Assembly (NCBI GenBank): GCA_905221605.1
Contig: CAJNDS010000502.1
Span: forward strand, 627,501 to 670,000
Length of the DNA: 42,500 nt
Reading direction: 5' to 3'
Origin: Symbiodinium natans
Lineage: Eukaryota > Sar > Dinophyceae > Suessiales > Symbiodiniaceae
The notes under the pieces were generated by a model that saw only the letters and a program-made list of their open reading frames with translations, searched no databases and was not told where the DNA came from. Every line of letters starts with the position of its first letter. Positions within the stretch are counted from its first letter, which is position 1. Of the stretch, positions 24,424-32,847 are shown one piece after another. Position numbers and translations under genes: made by a program.

Positions 24424-24577
24424 CTAAACCCTGCAGACCCGAAGCCCTATACACCCTCATGTCGCACAGTCAAGGGTGAGACGACATGGGAGGGGCGAGA
24501 GGAGTGTATAGAGGGGTTTATGGGGAGAGAAGGGAGGGTATACGGCGGGGTATAAGGGCGGCATTAGGGGGGGGGGG

Positions 24578-24780
24578 GGGAAGTGAAGCCTCAAAAAGCT
24601 CCCGAAGCAGCTCAGAGCCGGTTCCATTTGCCGAAGTGCGCGGAGTCTGGGCGCTTGGTTGGGGGTGGCTATGACACCTGGACTTTCAATGGCACTGTTT
24701 GTTGCCAGTTCAGGTTCTAAGCGGCTCAGAGGAGGTTGTCCAGGAGCTACGAATTGCAGTCCTTATGATCCGAAGACCCT
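24578..24780 (+). CDS. candidate coding segment, two overlapping frames
   Basis: First frame EASKSSRSSSEPVPFAEVRG (to TGA near 24670), then another frame MTPGLSMALFVASSGSKRLR followed by GGCPGATNCSPYD. Either two exons with a tiny intron, or one of the frames is chance. Confidence 0.35.
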
Positions 24781-25550
24781 CCCCCCAAAACCCTATTCTA
24801 TCAATCAGGCCCTTATAGTGGCACTCCTGCGGCGCAGGTCTGCTTCGAGATGTCCACGAGGCGGGGAGGGGGAGGGGGGGGGCACGGGAGTCGGAGTGGC
24901 CAGAATCCCTTTGAAGGACTGCTAGTAGAAGGGGGAACATCCCAGGGTTCTGATTTAAACACCCCCCCTAAACCCCCCAAAAACGCCCTGTACGCCCTGA
25001 AACCTGTAACCCGAAACTCCACACCGGGCAAGCTCTCCGATCCCTTCTCCAGTGCCCAATGCCGGCCTCTTCAAGGGGGGGCTTCATGGGATGTAGGCAG
25101 CTTAGGGGAGTAGTAGGGAGTAGTAGGGAACCTTGGGTTGCATACGCCCCTTGAACCCTCCCCCTCCCTGAAGAACCCTAGAATCTGGAGAGTTGCGGGG
25201 TTTGGGGGGGCTTTGTCGGGCTGCCCTGCAATCTAGGTGTTGAGTGTTCAGGGTTAAGTTGGGTTCAGCACTAGAACCCAGGCGTCGAGAGCCTAGCACC
25301 TCCCCAGTCCCCGATGAAATCACTGAGGGCTTGGGGGACGGGGGGGGGGGGGAGAATTGCAATACTGCAATACTTTTGCTATGGGAAGATCGCCCCTATA
25401 TAACCCTCATATCCAATCGAAGTTGAATCTTAAACCCTGAGCCCTAAACCCCAACAGCCCCCAAAAAGGGATGGACACGCATAGTCTACCATTTGCTTAA
25501 GAACCGCCAAAAAAATAGTAATCCCCCACATTACCCTGAGAAGAAAAATG
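24781..25550. other. mixed sequence without supported gene
   Basis: Contains the single foldback arm at 24783-24812 (CCCAAAACCCTATTCTATCA), G-rich runs (24862-24880, 25338-25351) and weak frames on both strands. Confidence 0.35.
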
Positions 25551-25580
25551 TTTTTTTTTTTTTTTTTTTGGGGGGGGGGG
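25551..25580 (+). repeat. T19G11 run
   Basis: T run directly joined to G run, followed by TTTTTAG. Confidence 0.97.
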
Positions 25581-25587
25581 TTTTTAG

Positions 25588-25712
25588 GTTTTAAAATAGT
25601 AGTAGTCTATGAGCTTGGCGGCGTTGATCGTCGCCTGACCGCTGGGCAGGATACCTTCCACGACGCCTCTGCCATGCTGCTCAACCTTTGCTCCGCCCTG
25701 AGCATGTTAGGG
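25588..25712 (+). CDS. candidate exon, 41 codons
   Basis: T19G11TTTTTAG| then FKIVVVYELGGVDRRLTAGQ, DTFHDASAMLLNLCSALSML and G|GTTTAGG. GC-rich third positions (ACC TTC CAC GAC GCC). The antisense is open too but less biased. Here a T(n)G(n) run would be the pyrimidine stretch. Function unknown. Confidence 0.5.
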
Positions 25713-25889
25713 GTTTAGGGGACGAACTGCCCTGAGCCTCAAAGCTTGAAGGGTGGTCTTGTCGACATGTGAACTTTCAGCGTGGCGGCTGAACATGCTG
25801 TGAACATGCATCGAGGACAACTGAAGCGTCGTATCTTGTTTAAGCAATAGGTGCACATGACTAGCCTGCTTGTCCCTGTTAAGGGGGAT
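25713..25889. other. no supported gene
   Basis: Unique sequence between the candidate exon and a foldback element; an 80-codon antisense frame (25949 to 25707) runs into the foldback and lacks support. Confidence 0.3.
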
Positions 25890-26054
25890 TAGGAGGCACC
25901 TCGAAGGCACCCTTAATCTTATTCCCCTATATCGCCCCTGTATATACACCTTATCTAGCCCCTATATATATACACCTTAGAGTCCTTATATTACCTAAGA
26001 AGCCCCTTAAAGGACCCCCGAAATAGTGCCCAAGGTCCCTTCTAAGGGTCCTTT
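25890..26054. mobile_element. second copy of the CCCTTAATCTTATTCCCC foldback
   Basis: Arms 25890-25914 and 26032-26054 are imperfect inverted repeats. The interior shares CCCTTAATCTTATTCCCCTA with 5900-6098, and CCCCTATATATATACACC. Confidence 0.7.
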
Positions 26055-26143
26055 CGTCCCTTGTCCCTAAGCCCTATGAGAGCACCAGAAAATGCCACGT
26101 TACAAAACAATCAAAAACCACAAAGAAACGCGCACAAAGGTTT

Positions 26144-26338
26144 TGGGGTTTTGGGTTTAGGTTTTAGGGTTTAGGGTTCTGGGAAAACAAGAACCAGAAA
26201 CACCTGCAACAATCCCTCAAAGTAAGTGCACGATAGGAAAGGCCAATTCCCTTCCCCCCCCTTCCACGACTCGGTAGATTTTTGAAAGGTTTAGGGTTTA
26301 GGGTTTAGGGTTCAGGGTTTAGGGTTTAGGGTTTAGGG
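26144..26338 (+). repeat. TTTTGGG/TTTAGGG tracts around a short piece
   Basis: Tracts 26144-26180 and 26288-26338. Between them AACAAG|AACCAG...CTCAAA|GTAAGT (26192-26221, NQKHLQQSLK) has a perfect donor and could be a 30-bp exon. Confidence 0.6.
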
Positions 26339-26357
26339 CGGCTATGGGGATCGAGTT

Positions 26358-26540
26358 TTGGGGCCACGGGGGTTTGGAATACTAGCCGCTAGCCGGGAAG
26401 TACGGGTATGGAGAATGGATTCGAAAACTAGGAAAAGACGACTTGAAACCCCTGAAACCCCTAAGGCCACTAAAGCCCTGAAACACCTAAAGCCCGAAGA
26501 ACCTAAAGCCCCAAAACCTACACAAGCCCTAAACCCTAAA
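26358..26540 (+). CDS. weak candidate coding segment
   Basis: Two + frames are open: VWRMDSKTRKRRLETPETPK and, after CCGCTAG, GKYGYGEWIRKLGKDDLKP. Lys-rich; the tail reads decayed C-rich repeats. Frame unresolved. Confidence 0.3.
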
Positions 26541-26566
26541 CCCTAAACCCTAAATCCCCACACAAG

Positions 26567-26667
26567 CCTTCGGCTGCGCTATCGACAGCGCTATCAGGGC
26601 TTCGCAGACTCCTGCGGCCCACTCAAAAAAGAAGCCAGCAAGCCTTTAAAAAAGGAGTAGACCATTG
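26567..26667 (+). CDS. candidate exon, 33 codons
   Basis: CACACAAG|CCT TCG GCT: PSAALSTALSGLRRLLRPTQ then KRSQQAFKKGVDH, ending CATTG|GTTTAGGG. C tract left, telomere-type word as donor. Basic, amphipathic. Function unknown. Confidence 0.5.
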
Positions 26668-27060
26668 GTTTAGGGTTTTTTTGGGGTAGCCTTGAACTGA
26701 AATGGGGGTCGTAATACCAAATCGTGAGTATATTCCTAAGTCAAGGTTTGTTTGGGGCTCTTTTGGCTTCACCCCTGTTAATGCCCGAAAAGACGCGCGG
26801 AACACGTCCCACTAAGGTGTGTATACCTAAGGTTTACATGTAGGGTTTAGGGTTTAGGAGTACGGGCCCGGAGTATTTGTTACGTTCTTCGGTATACAAA
26901 GTCCCAAGAAATTGGATTGTGCTAGTGTCGCACTAGGGTTTGAAATAGTGGGCCCGGCCCAAAATTTCCCGAACGATGCACCTACATCCCCACCTGCCTC
27001 AGAAGCCCGGTGAACCCTCTACTCACTACTCAATAGATTGTGGATTTGGTGGGTGTAGGT
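26668..27060. other. intron-like, no gene seen
   Basis: Unique sequence with one short TTTAGGG pair near 26842; a 60-codon antisense frame (26805-26623) is unsupported. Confidence 0.35.
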
Positions 27061-27070
27061 ATTTTGCCAG

Positions 27071-27162
27071 CAAATTTCGGTGACGGCAAATATCGGGTGT
27101 CTTTTGGGGATGCAAATATCAAGAGTTGTGCCCTATACAGCCCCTCAAAGGCCTTGTTGCAG
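27071..27162 (+). CDS. candidate exon
   Basis: TATTTTGCCAG| then ANFGDGKYRVSFGDANIKSC and ALYSPSKALLQ, ending TTGCAG|GTTATGG. Good acceptor and donor. The frame is open further on both sides (IVDLVGVGILP upstream). Function unknown. Confidence 0.55.
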
Positions 27163-27189
27163 GTTATGGAGCTCACGAACCTAAACCTT

Positions 27190-27232
27190 TTGAGCCCTAA
27201 ACCCTAAACCCTAAACCCTAGACCCTCAACCC
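27190..27232 (-). repeat. CCCTAAA tract
   Basis: Five units. Confidence 0.95.
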
Positions 27233-27260
27233 TAAAATCTCCTAAAGAAGGGAGTTGCAG

Positions 27261-27343
27261 GCTCACAACACGAAAGCTTGGCTTCTTGCTGGAAGGTTGC
27301 TGCCTCGTGGCCCTACAGCACCGCTTTCGGCTGGGCGCTCAGG
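27261..27343 (+). CDS. candidate exon
   Basis: GAGTTGCAG|GCT CAC AAC: AHNTKAWLLAGRLLPRGPTA then PLSAGRS, ending CAGG|GTTTAG. AG|G phase 0, C tract left, G tract right. Function unknown. Confidence 0.5.
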
Positions 27344-27807
27344 GTTTAGTTCAGGGCTTAGGGCTTAGGATGGTGTAGGGTTTAGGGGATGGGGTTTAGG
27401 GTTTAGGGTTTAGGGTTCAGGGTTCAGGGTTTAGGGTTTAGGGTTTAGGGTTTAGGGTTTAGGGTTTAGGGTTTAGGGTTTAGGGTTTAGGGTAGGCGGG
27501 GAGGGGGGGGGGTGAGGGTTTGGGGTCCAGGGATGAGGAGGTTTTGGCTTGCGGGTTGTTCAGGTTCCATGGCAGGTTCACCTCGGGGCCATGAGGATGT
27601 GAGGGCTCAGGGATATTGGAGGTTTCATCGGGGGAGTGAGTTTATGGAAGGTTTACAAGCGGTCAGGAAAAGGAGTTTATAGGGTGTGCAAGGGGGTTTT
27701 GTGGTTTAGGGTGTAGGGTTTTAGGGTTTTAGGGTTTTGGGGTTTTAGGGTTTTAGGGTTTTAGGGTTTTAGGGTTTAGGGTTTAGGGTTTAGGGTTTAG
27801 GGTTTAG
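27344..27807 (+). repeat. two large TTTAGGG/TTTTAGGG tracts
   Basis: Tracts 27344-27493 and 27704-27807; the second begins with eight-mers TTTTAGGG. The 210-bp G-rich spacer shows no gene. Confidence 0.95.
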
Positions 27808-27890
27808 GAAGATGACCCAGTAGGGTGCAACCCCAAGAGCCCGTGCCCTCACAGTCAAGCTTGGGGGGCTGGTCGTTTTTTCTCTAAAGA
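27808..27890 (+). CDS. candidate exon using a TTTAGG acceptor
   Basis: GGGTTTAG|GAA GAT GAC: EDDPVGCNPKSPCPHSQAWG then AGRFFSKELS, up to a C tract. The AG would come from the last telomere-type unit. G tract left and C tract right, reverse of most. Function unknown. Confidence 0.45.
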
Positions 27891-27892
27891 GC

Positions 27893-27959
27893 TAAGCCCT
27901 AAACCCTAAACCCTAAACCCTAAACCCTAAACCCTAAACCCTAAACCCTAAACCCTAAA
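27893..27959 (-). repeat. CCCTAAA tract (9 units)
   Basis: Perfect units. Confidence 0.98.
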
Positions 27960-27977
27960 CTCCATTATTGACTGCAG

Positions 27978-28120
27978 ATTAAGTATTGCATACCATCTGT
28001 CATAGCTATCTACACCTGGCAAACCCTGGACCCCCTAGACTTCAACGACAGCTTCTCAGATCCTCGGCGGCTCGAGTCATTGAAGGGCTTGCCGCAGAGG
28101 CCTCTCCCGGCAGACAAGAG
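27978..28120 (+). CDS. candidate exon, about 48 codons
   Basis: TTGACTGCAG|ATT AAG TAT: IKYCIPSVIAIYTWQTLDPL, DFNDSFSDPRRLESLKGLPQ, RPLPADK. The frame is open 100 codons to TGA at about 28274, but decayed repeats begin after 28130. A GC donor AAGAGG|GCTTCT is possible. Another + frame is open in the second half. No family recognised. Confidence 0.55.
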
Positions 28121-28275
28121 GGCTTCTCAAACCCTAAACCCCAAAAGCAGGCCTCGGGGGCTTAAAGGGCTTAGGGTTTCTTCTAGGGTAGCTTTGCGGC
28201 TTTTCGCCCCCCCCCCCCGCCCCTTCCCCCCCCTGCATCCTGAAATCCTGGAGGCTCGTGAGTTTGTAGTGTGAA

Positions 28276-28428
28276 ATGTCTTTAGGAAAAGAACCCCCAG
28301 CCACGTTTTGGCCCCAGACCCGGGCGCAACACACGCAAACGCAGGGTCCATTGGAAAACGTTGCTCAAGCCTTCTGCACTAAAACCCGGGTTCCCGCCTC
28401 ATCTGAAGATCGCTTCGGAGCAGCTTAG
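28276..28428 (+). CDS. candidate coding segment, 50 residues
   Basis: ATG frame MSLGKEPPATFWPQTRAQHT, QTQGPLENVAQAFCTKTRVP, ASSEDRFGAA to TAG in CTTAGGG. CAAACGCAG|GGT inside would also make an AG|G exon start. Function unknown. Confidence 0.45.
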   Translation: MSLGKEPPATFWPQTRAQHTQTQGPLENVAQAFCTKTRVPASSEDRFGAA

Positions 28429-28480
28429 GGTTATTTAGGGTTATTTAGGGTTATGTCGGGTTATTATGGGGTTATTTAGG
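28426..28480 (+). repeat. TTAGGGTTAT decamer repeat
   Basis: About five imperfect copies of TTAGGGTTAT, a length variant of the telomere-type unit. Confidence 0.85.
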
Positions 28481-28832
28481 GTTTAAGTTTAAGGTGTTGG
28501 GCTTGGGTATGTTTTGCCCCACATGTCAGCGTTGATCATGTCCATCCTTAGGGAGCGTTTATTCCTTTTGGCGGATTGGTTGGGCTCCCTGAGCCCTGTA
28601 GCCTTGCCCTGAATTGCCCTTAGAGCCTAACGCCCGAGCGCCCTAGAGGTTCTAATATACCCCTCAAGAGTTAAGGCCACGTAAGGGAGCATCAGGTTTT
28701 AGGGTTCAGAGCCCTCAACCCAACCCGAAACCGTGTGGTGCAGGGATTAGGGTTTCGGGTGCAGGGTTTAGGGTTTCGGGGTTGGGGTTTAGGGTTCACG
28801 GCTCACCCCTAAACCCAAAGCCATGCGTGTAG
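28481..28832. other. no supported gene
   Basis: Contains ATGTTTTGCCCCACATGTCAG (about 28509-28529), which could read FCPTCQ, a possible fragment of the zinc-ribbon start, plus degenerate TTTAGGG words. Confidence 0.3.
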
Positions 28833-28904
28833 GTTCCCGAGCCCAGTGACGACTCGGCTGTGGAAATCAACGTGGCGGTGCCTCCGGCGCTGTTACGGCC
28901 ATGA
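28833..28904 (+). CDS. candidate exon
   Basis: GCGTGTAG|GTT CCC GAG: VPEPSDDSAVEINVAVPPAL LRP then TGA; a GC donor ACG|GCCATG lies just before the stop. C words left, G words right. Strong codon bias. Function unknown. Confidence 0.45.
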   Translation, partial: VPEPSDDSAVEINVAVPPALLRP

Positions 28905-29072
28905 AGCGTTGACGGTTTCGGGTGGAGGGTTGAGCTCAGGCTTGGCTCTGGGTTGAGGTAAGAAGGAGTGGGCCTCATGGCAGCTGTAGGGGCGATTTGG
29001 GGGAGTGGGAAGGTGCTTTTTGACAGAGCCTGAACCTAAAGCCTAAACCCCTAAACCCTGAACATCATGGAC

Positions 29073-29150
29073 AATTTGCACAGAAAGTACCCTAAACCTA
29101 AACCTAAACCCTGAACTATAAACCCTAAACCCTAAATTTGCACAACAAGT
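29073..29150 (-). repeat. CCCTAAA tract flanked by 16-bp direct repeat
   Basis: AATTTGCACAGAAAGT (29073-29088) and AATTTGCACAACAAGT (29135-29150), 14 of 16 identical, enclose 46 bp of CCCTAAA/CCTAAA units. Confidence 0.85.
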
Positions 29151-29304
29151 TTGTCTTGCACCGTCTAAGGCGCAACTCGGGGGCGGAGTTGCAGCGCGGT
29201 ATCGTATCGTAGAGTAGAGTGGAGCAGAAGATACAATAGCGCAGAGCAGAGCAAAGCAAAGCAAAGGAAGCAACCGTACATCATAAAGCAACAGTAAGCA
29301 GATA

Positions 29305-29403
29305 ATGGTACAGGTAGAGGTACAAGAGGTGATGCAAATTTTGCATGTAGCCCAAATGCGGATAAAGACGAGGCACAAACCGAAAACCCTGGCTAAGTCC
29401 TGA
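29305..29403 (+). CDS. candidate coding segment, 32 residues
   Basis: ATG frame MVQVEVQEVMQILHVAQMRI then KTRHKPKTLAKS and TGA. Partly built from GGTACAGGTAGAGGTAC repeats; the 122-codon antisense frame here is rich in Leu/Cys from simple sequence. Weak. Confidence 0.3.
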   Translation: MVQVEVQEVMQILHVAQMRIKTRHKPKTLAKS

Positions 29404-29530
29404 ACCCTCAAGCCCTTAACCCGAAACCCTAAACGCTAAACTTCTTGGGGGGGGGATCTTATTTGGGAATAGCTTCAGAGGGTTCAACAGACCAACCCAT
29501 CACTAGGGTAGGGCCACTTTGAAAGAGTTT

Positions 29531-29716
29531 GGGTTTAGGGTTTAGGGTTTAGGGTTTAGGGTTTAGGGTTTAGGGTTTAGGGTTTAGGGTTTAGGGTTTA
29601 GGGTTTAGGGTTTAGGGTTTAGGGTTTAGGGTTTAGGGTTTAGGGTTTAGGGTTTAGGGTTTAGGGTTTCGGATGTAGTTTAGGGTTTAGGGTTTCGGGT
29701 TTAGTTTAGGGTTTGG
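29531..29716 (+). repeat. longest TTTAGGG tract (about 20 perfect units plus variants)
   Basis: 29531-29668 perfect, then TTTCGG and GTTTAG variants. Confidence 0.98.
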
Positions 29717-29797
29717 GGCCTTGCTGGCGTTGAATTCTTGGGACGTAGGAGATCTGGCCTCTGGGGCGAAAGTGAGCCTCAACCCGAAACCCGAACC
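29717..29797 (+). CDS. weak candidate exon
   Basis: GLAGVEFLGRRRSGLWGESE is open between the G tract and a C tract, with GCGAAA|GTGAGC as possible donor near 29769. Borders uncertain. Confidence 0.35.
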
Positions 29798-29799
29798 CT

Positions 29800-29849
29800 G
29801 ATTACCCTAAACCCTAAACCCTAAACCCTAAACCCTAAACCCTAAACCC
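29800..29849 (-). repeat. CCCTAAA tract
   Basis: Six units. Confidence 0.97.
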
Positions 29850-29859
29850 TGGGCTAAAG

Positions 29860-30476
29860 CCCGAGAGTGGCTACGCCTCGGCTCCGTTGTGGAGTGTCTC
29901 GTTTTTCGGGTGTGTGCAGGAAGTGTTTCTTGATGTTTAGGGTTTAGGGTTTAGGGCCTAGGGTTTAGGGTAAAGACTACCTGAGTTGAATACCTACTGT
30001 GTCACACGACGCCTCTCCGCCATAGTCCCCAGCCCCTTGTAAAGCCGAACACCCGAAACCCTAAAAGCCCTAACCCCTAAACCCTAAACCCTAAACCCTA
30101 AACCCTAAGCCCTAAGCCCTGTAAGCCTTCAGCCCCAAAAGGCCCTAAAGGCCTTAAGGCCCGTCTTCCCAGGTGCTGAGTGCCGTCCTGCGGCTCTTCT
30201 TCCCTCGAAAGCCGAGGCTCAGGGTTTAGGGTTTAGGGTTTGGGGTTTGGGGTTTAGGGTTTAGGGTTTAGGGTTTAGGGTTTAGGGCTCTTAAGGAGGG
30301 TTTTTTGAGGTGTAGGCCTTGCAGGGTTTGCAGGGCTTACAGGGTATTACAGGGCTTAGGTCTTTACAGGGCTTTGGGGTTTAGGGTTTTGGGTTTAGGG
30401 TTTAGGGTTTAGGGTTGAGGTTGGCGGAATGCCAATGCAGGACTTAGTGGAGCATCACCTTATGCTTTTTCTTTAG
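29860..30476 (+). CDS. candidate three-exon terminal gene segment
   Basis: Exons 29860-29934 (PESGYASAPLWSVSFFGCVQ EVFLD), 30173-30223 (VLSAVLRLFFPRKPRLR) and 30441-30473 (DLVEHHLMLFL, stop 30474-30476). All borders are phase 0. Introns 29935-30172 and 30224-30440 both begin GTTTAGGG and end CCCAG or TGCAG. C tracts (29800-29849, 30057-30120) precede exons one and two. The three matching phases and repeated GTTTAGGG donor are the support; the product is unrecognised. Confidence 0.5.
29935..30172 (+). repeat. candidate intron: G tract at 5' end, C tract at 3' end
   Basis: TTTAGGG units 29936-29970 and CCCTAAA units 30060-30119 could pair as inverted repeats within the transcript. Confidence 0.6.
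30219..30418 (+). repeat. TTTAGGG/TTTGGGG tracts
   Basis: Tracts 30222-30290 and 30368-30418, separated by GCAGGG words. Confidence 0.95.
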
Positions 30477-30612
30477 TCACAAGATGCTTTGAGATCTGAA
30501 CAGTCGTGGAGGAACCACTGAACTAAGATGAGCGCGCAGACACCATCTAAGTCTGGGTCATGTCATTGACGAGTGAGGATCATGGGTTTAGGGTTTAGGG
30601 TTTAGGGCTTAG

Positions 30613-31065
30613 GCCCGTCTATCAAAAATCGAGGCCTTCAGCACCGTTGACAGTGTCGTTGCGATAGCGGCAGCCATCCCCAAGCCGCATGTGCAGACTC
30701 AACCGAGCCCTTGTCAGCTTGTGGCCATGGGCGGCTTGGCACTTGTGGCGAACTGCTTTTCAGCAATACCAATTCTCGGACAGGCTGAAGCCGCCCCTGT
30801 CTCTGCTGGTGCTGGGGTCGCCAGACCTGCTCCATGCGTCTGTCAGCGGAGCACTCCTTGTGGCAGACCTGCATGTGTTCTCAGCAAAATGAACCACCTG
30901 GAGGGTGGGGTCACACGCAGATCTGAGCAGCATTTATTGCTGCTGCTTGCACCATGCGCCATCCCAAATCCAGGGATCGCCATCTGGGATCTACAGTGGC
31001 TTGGGTACGTGTGTGAACAATTTCCCCACGTGAACCACATACTCGAAAACTTTGAGGGCAAATGA
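30613..31065 (+). CDS. candidate coding segment, about 150 open codons
   Basis: In a tract-free stretch one + frame is open from 30613 to TGA 31063-31065: KIEAFSTVDSVVAIAAAIPK, then LVAMGGLALVANCFSAIPIL (a hydrophobic, possibly membrane or targeting segment), then Pro/Cys-rich sequence, then AIWDLQWLGYVCEQFPHVNH. Antisense frames of 65-78 codons overlap. The second longest frame after the RCC1-type gene that is not made of repeats. No family recognised. Confidence 0.45.
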   Translation, partial: ARLSKIEAFSTVDSVVAIAAAIPKPHVQTQPSPCQLVAMGGLALVANCFSAIPILGQAEAAPVSAGAGVARPAPCVCQRSTPCGRPACVLSKMNHLEGGVTRRSEQHLLLLLAPCAIPNPGIAIWDLQWLGYVCEQFPHVNHILENFEGK

Positions 31066-31149
31066 AACCATCCACCCCAAAGCCCGTCTCAATTCTGAGG
31101 AACGTCAAGCATCCTTGAACCCAGCCTGGAGCTTCTCGCCCCTTAGTTT

Positions 31150-31212
31150 AGGGTTTGGGGGGTTTCGGGTTTAGGGTTTAGGGTTTAGGGTTTAGGGTTT
31201 AGGGTTTAGGAT
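31150..31212 (+). repeat. TTTAGGG tract
   Basis: Six to seven units, ending TTTAGGATTTAGC. Confidence 0.95.
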
Positions 31213-31214
31213 TT

Positions 31215-31313
31215 AGCGGGTTATTTCTTGCTGGGCCTTTCGGGATTTCAAGCCAGAATCTGATTGTGTTCCAGAGAGACTCAAGCAGGCATCCGCAAAA
31301 AAGGATTCAGTAA
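31215..31313 (+). CDS. candidate exon
   Basis: SGLFLAGPFGISSQNLIVFQ then RDSSRHPQKRIQ and TAA. Opens at the right edge of the G tract (TTTAG|C). A 110-codon antisense frame (31545-31213) overlaps. Strand favoured by protein character only. Confidence 0.35.
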   Translation, partial: SGLFLAGPFGISSQNLIVFQRDSSRHPQKRIQ

Positions 31314-31319
31314 AGCAGG

Positions 31320-31432
31320 GTCCCCTAAAGCGAAGAGTGGGCAATTTGGGTCCCCTATTCATCATAAGGGCCCATACTTCGGATCCCTTACTAAGTCCCT
31401 TTAAACAAGGGTAAGAAACCATACTCAGGGCC
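31320..31432. mobile_element. GTATGGGCCCTT foldback family, reverse copy
   Basis: On the reverse strand reads GAGTATGGTTTCTTACCC...TTTAAAGGGACT...GAAGTATGGGCCCTT, matching 7677-7730. Confidence 0.6.
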
Positions 31433-31439
31433 CTCGGTT

Positions 31440-31560
31440 CCAACCTTCGAGAAGGGTTTTTCTGGGGTTCATGAAGAGCCAGGGAGCACCTTACGGCACT
31501 GAAGAAGCTCCTCCACTCGGCGGCGCAGCTGCATGCCGTGCGCACCAGGCATCCTTTTTT
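31440..31560 (+). CDS. weak coding piece, frame unresolved
   Basis: Three readings compete: + FMKSQGAPYGTEEAPPLGGA, + VPTFEKGFSGVHEEPGSTLR, and antisense HGMQLRRRVEELLQCRKVLP. Probably coding on one strand. Confidence 0.3.
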
Positions 31561-31599
31561 TACCCAGTTTTTTTTTTTGGCGGGGGGTGAGGGTTTAAG

Positions 31600-31880
31600 G
31601 TTTTGAGGATGTGAAGACGGAGGTCACGGCTGCTGCAAGTTCGGCGTCGTCCCAGCAGAGTTGTCGTCGCGGTCGTCGCAGTCGAGGTGGTCGTGGTGCG
31701 TGTTCTGGTCGTGGTGGCAGAGTCTTCTTCGTGGTTGGGTCGTGGTCGTCTTCTCTGCGGTTGCGGTCGCGGTCGCAGCCGTCGTTTTGCCGTGGCCGTG
31801 GCGGATTGAAAGTCAAGTTCTCCCCGAAGACCTGGGAACATGATCCTTTCTCCAATATATCCCAGAACCCTAAACCCTGA
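31600..31880 (+). CDS. candidate coding segment, Arg/Gly/Ser-rich
   Basis: TTTAAG| then FEDVKTEVTAAASSASSQQS, CRRGRRSRGGRGACSGRGGR, a middle built from GGTCGT-like triplets, and GGLKVKFSPKTWEHDPFSNI. The RG/SR-rich middle resembles RNA-binding tails, but the triplet repeat alone could create it. C tract follows. Confidence 0.4.
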
Positions 31881-31885
31881 CCCAG

Positions 31886-32016
31886 AACCTTGAACCCTAA
31901 ACCCTAAACCCTAAACCCTAACCCTAAACCCTAAACCCTAAACCCTAAACCCTAAACCCTAAACCCTAAACCCTAAACCCTAAACCCTAAACCCTAAACC
32001 CTAAACCCTAAACCCT
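31886..32016 (-). repeat. long CCCTAAA tract (18 units)
   Basis: Nearly perfect, one CCCTAA hexamer. Confidence 0.98.
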
Positions 32017-32028
32017 CATCTCTCCTAG

Positions 32029-32105
32029 AGGCCCCAGACAAGCATGCCACAGTGCGCCGCAGGGATCGTCTCAAAAGGGAGGCGGCCACTGCAGAGGCCG
32101 AGGAG
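32029..32105 (+). CDS. candidate exon, strong
   Basis: CTCATCTCTCCTAG| then APDKHATVRRRDRLKREAAT and AEAEE, ending GAGGAG|GTCCCC. Excellent pyrimidine-rich acceptor, AG|GT donor, charged coiled-coil-like composition; the frame runs on open to TAG near 32161. C tract left, G tract right. Confidence 0.6.
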
Positions 32106-32154
32106 GTCCCCCCGGGGGGGCCGGGTTCGGAGGGTTTGCAGGGTTTGCGAGATT

Positions 32155-32340
32155 ATGGGGTTTAGGGTTTAGGGATTATAGGGATTTTAGGGTTTAGGGA
32201 GTATAAGGTTTAGGGTTTAGGGTTTAGGGCTAGGGATGTTTAGAGTTTAGGGTTCGGAGGGTTTGCAGGGTTTGGGGATGATAGGGTTGAGGGTTTAGGG
32301 CTCGGAGGGCTTGCAGGGTTTCGGGATTAGAGGGTTCAGG
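32155..32340 (+). repeat. degenerate TTTAGGG/TTTGCAGGG tract
   Basis: TTTAGGG with repeated GGAGGGTTTGCAGGGTTT motifs (32129, 32254, 32306). Confidence 0.85.
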
Positions 32341-32348
32341 GCTCACAG

Positions 32349-32432
32349 AGTCGAAGATCTAAGGGGCTACGGAGGAAAAGGACGGAAGATGCTGTGGGGA
32401 AAAGCACGTGGCGGTGCAAGAATGTAGCCTGA
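32349..32432 (+). CDS. candidate exon
   Basis: GGCTCACAG|AGT CGA AGA: SRRSKGLRRKRTEDAVGKST then WRCKNVA and TGA. Very basic, could be a nuclear-localisation-like tail. Another + frame (VEDLRGYGGKGRKMLWGKAR) is also open. Confidence 0.45.
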   Translation, partial: SRRSKGLRRKRTEDAVGKSTWRCKNVA

Positions 32433-32511
32433 CCCGCACTTTCGGGAGGATCCAAATAGTCAAGCCCCCCAAATAGTACACTAAACTAAGATTGGGTCAT
32501 TCTTAGGAACC

Positions 32512-32600
32512 TTAAACCCTAGACCCTAAACCCTAGACCCTAAACCCTAAACCCCAAACCCTACACCCTAAACCCTAAACCCTAAACCCTAAACCTAACC
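32512..32600 (-). repeat. CCCTAAA tract with CCCTAGA variants
   Basis: About twelve units. Confidence 0.95.
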
Positions 32601-32606
32601 CTCAAG

Positions 32607-32678
32607 GGGATCTACATTTTGGATCTTCCTGGGCTCTGGGGACAGGGAGAGCCAGAGGAGGCAGGAAGCAAGGACTGA
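32607..32678 (+). CDS. candidate exon
   Basis: CCCTCAAG|GGG ATC TAC: GIYILDLPGLWGQGEPEEAG SKD then TGA. AG|G acceptor, phase 0, C tract left, G tract right. ILDLPGL resembles the G3 (DxxG) motif of dynamin-like GTPases, but one motif in a 23-codon piece is not enough to name it. Confidence 0.45.
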   Translation, partial: GIYILDLPGLWGQGEPEEAGSKD

Positions 32679-32724
32679 AGCAAGGACCGAACCTCCATGA
32701 AACAAGCATCGTGCAAATCCCAGT

Positions 32725-32846
32725 TTAGGGTTTAGGGTTTAGGGTTTAGGGTTTAGGGTTTAGGGTTTAGGGTTTAGGGTTTAGGGTTTAGGGTTTAGGG
32801 TTTAGGGTTTAGGGTTTAGGGTTTAGGGTTTAGGGTTTAGGGTTTG
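32725..32846 (+). repeat. long TTTAGGG tract (17 units)
   Basis: Perfect units. Confidence 0.98.
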
Positions 32847-32847
32847 G

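Noticed and set aside
31600-31855. Minus-strand Arg/Thr-rich proteins (86 and 93 codons)
   Set aside because: Thr-Thr-Arg runs arise from the GGTCGT-like triplet repeat; the + reading has better non-repeat ends.
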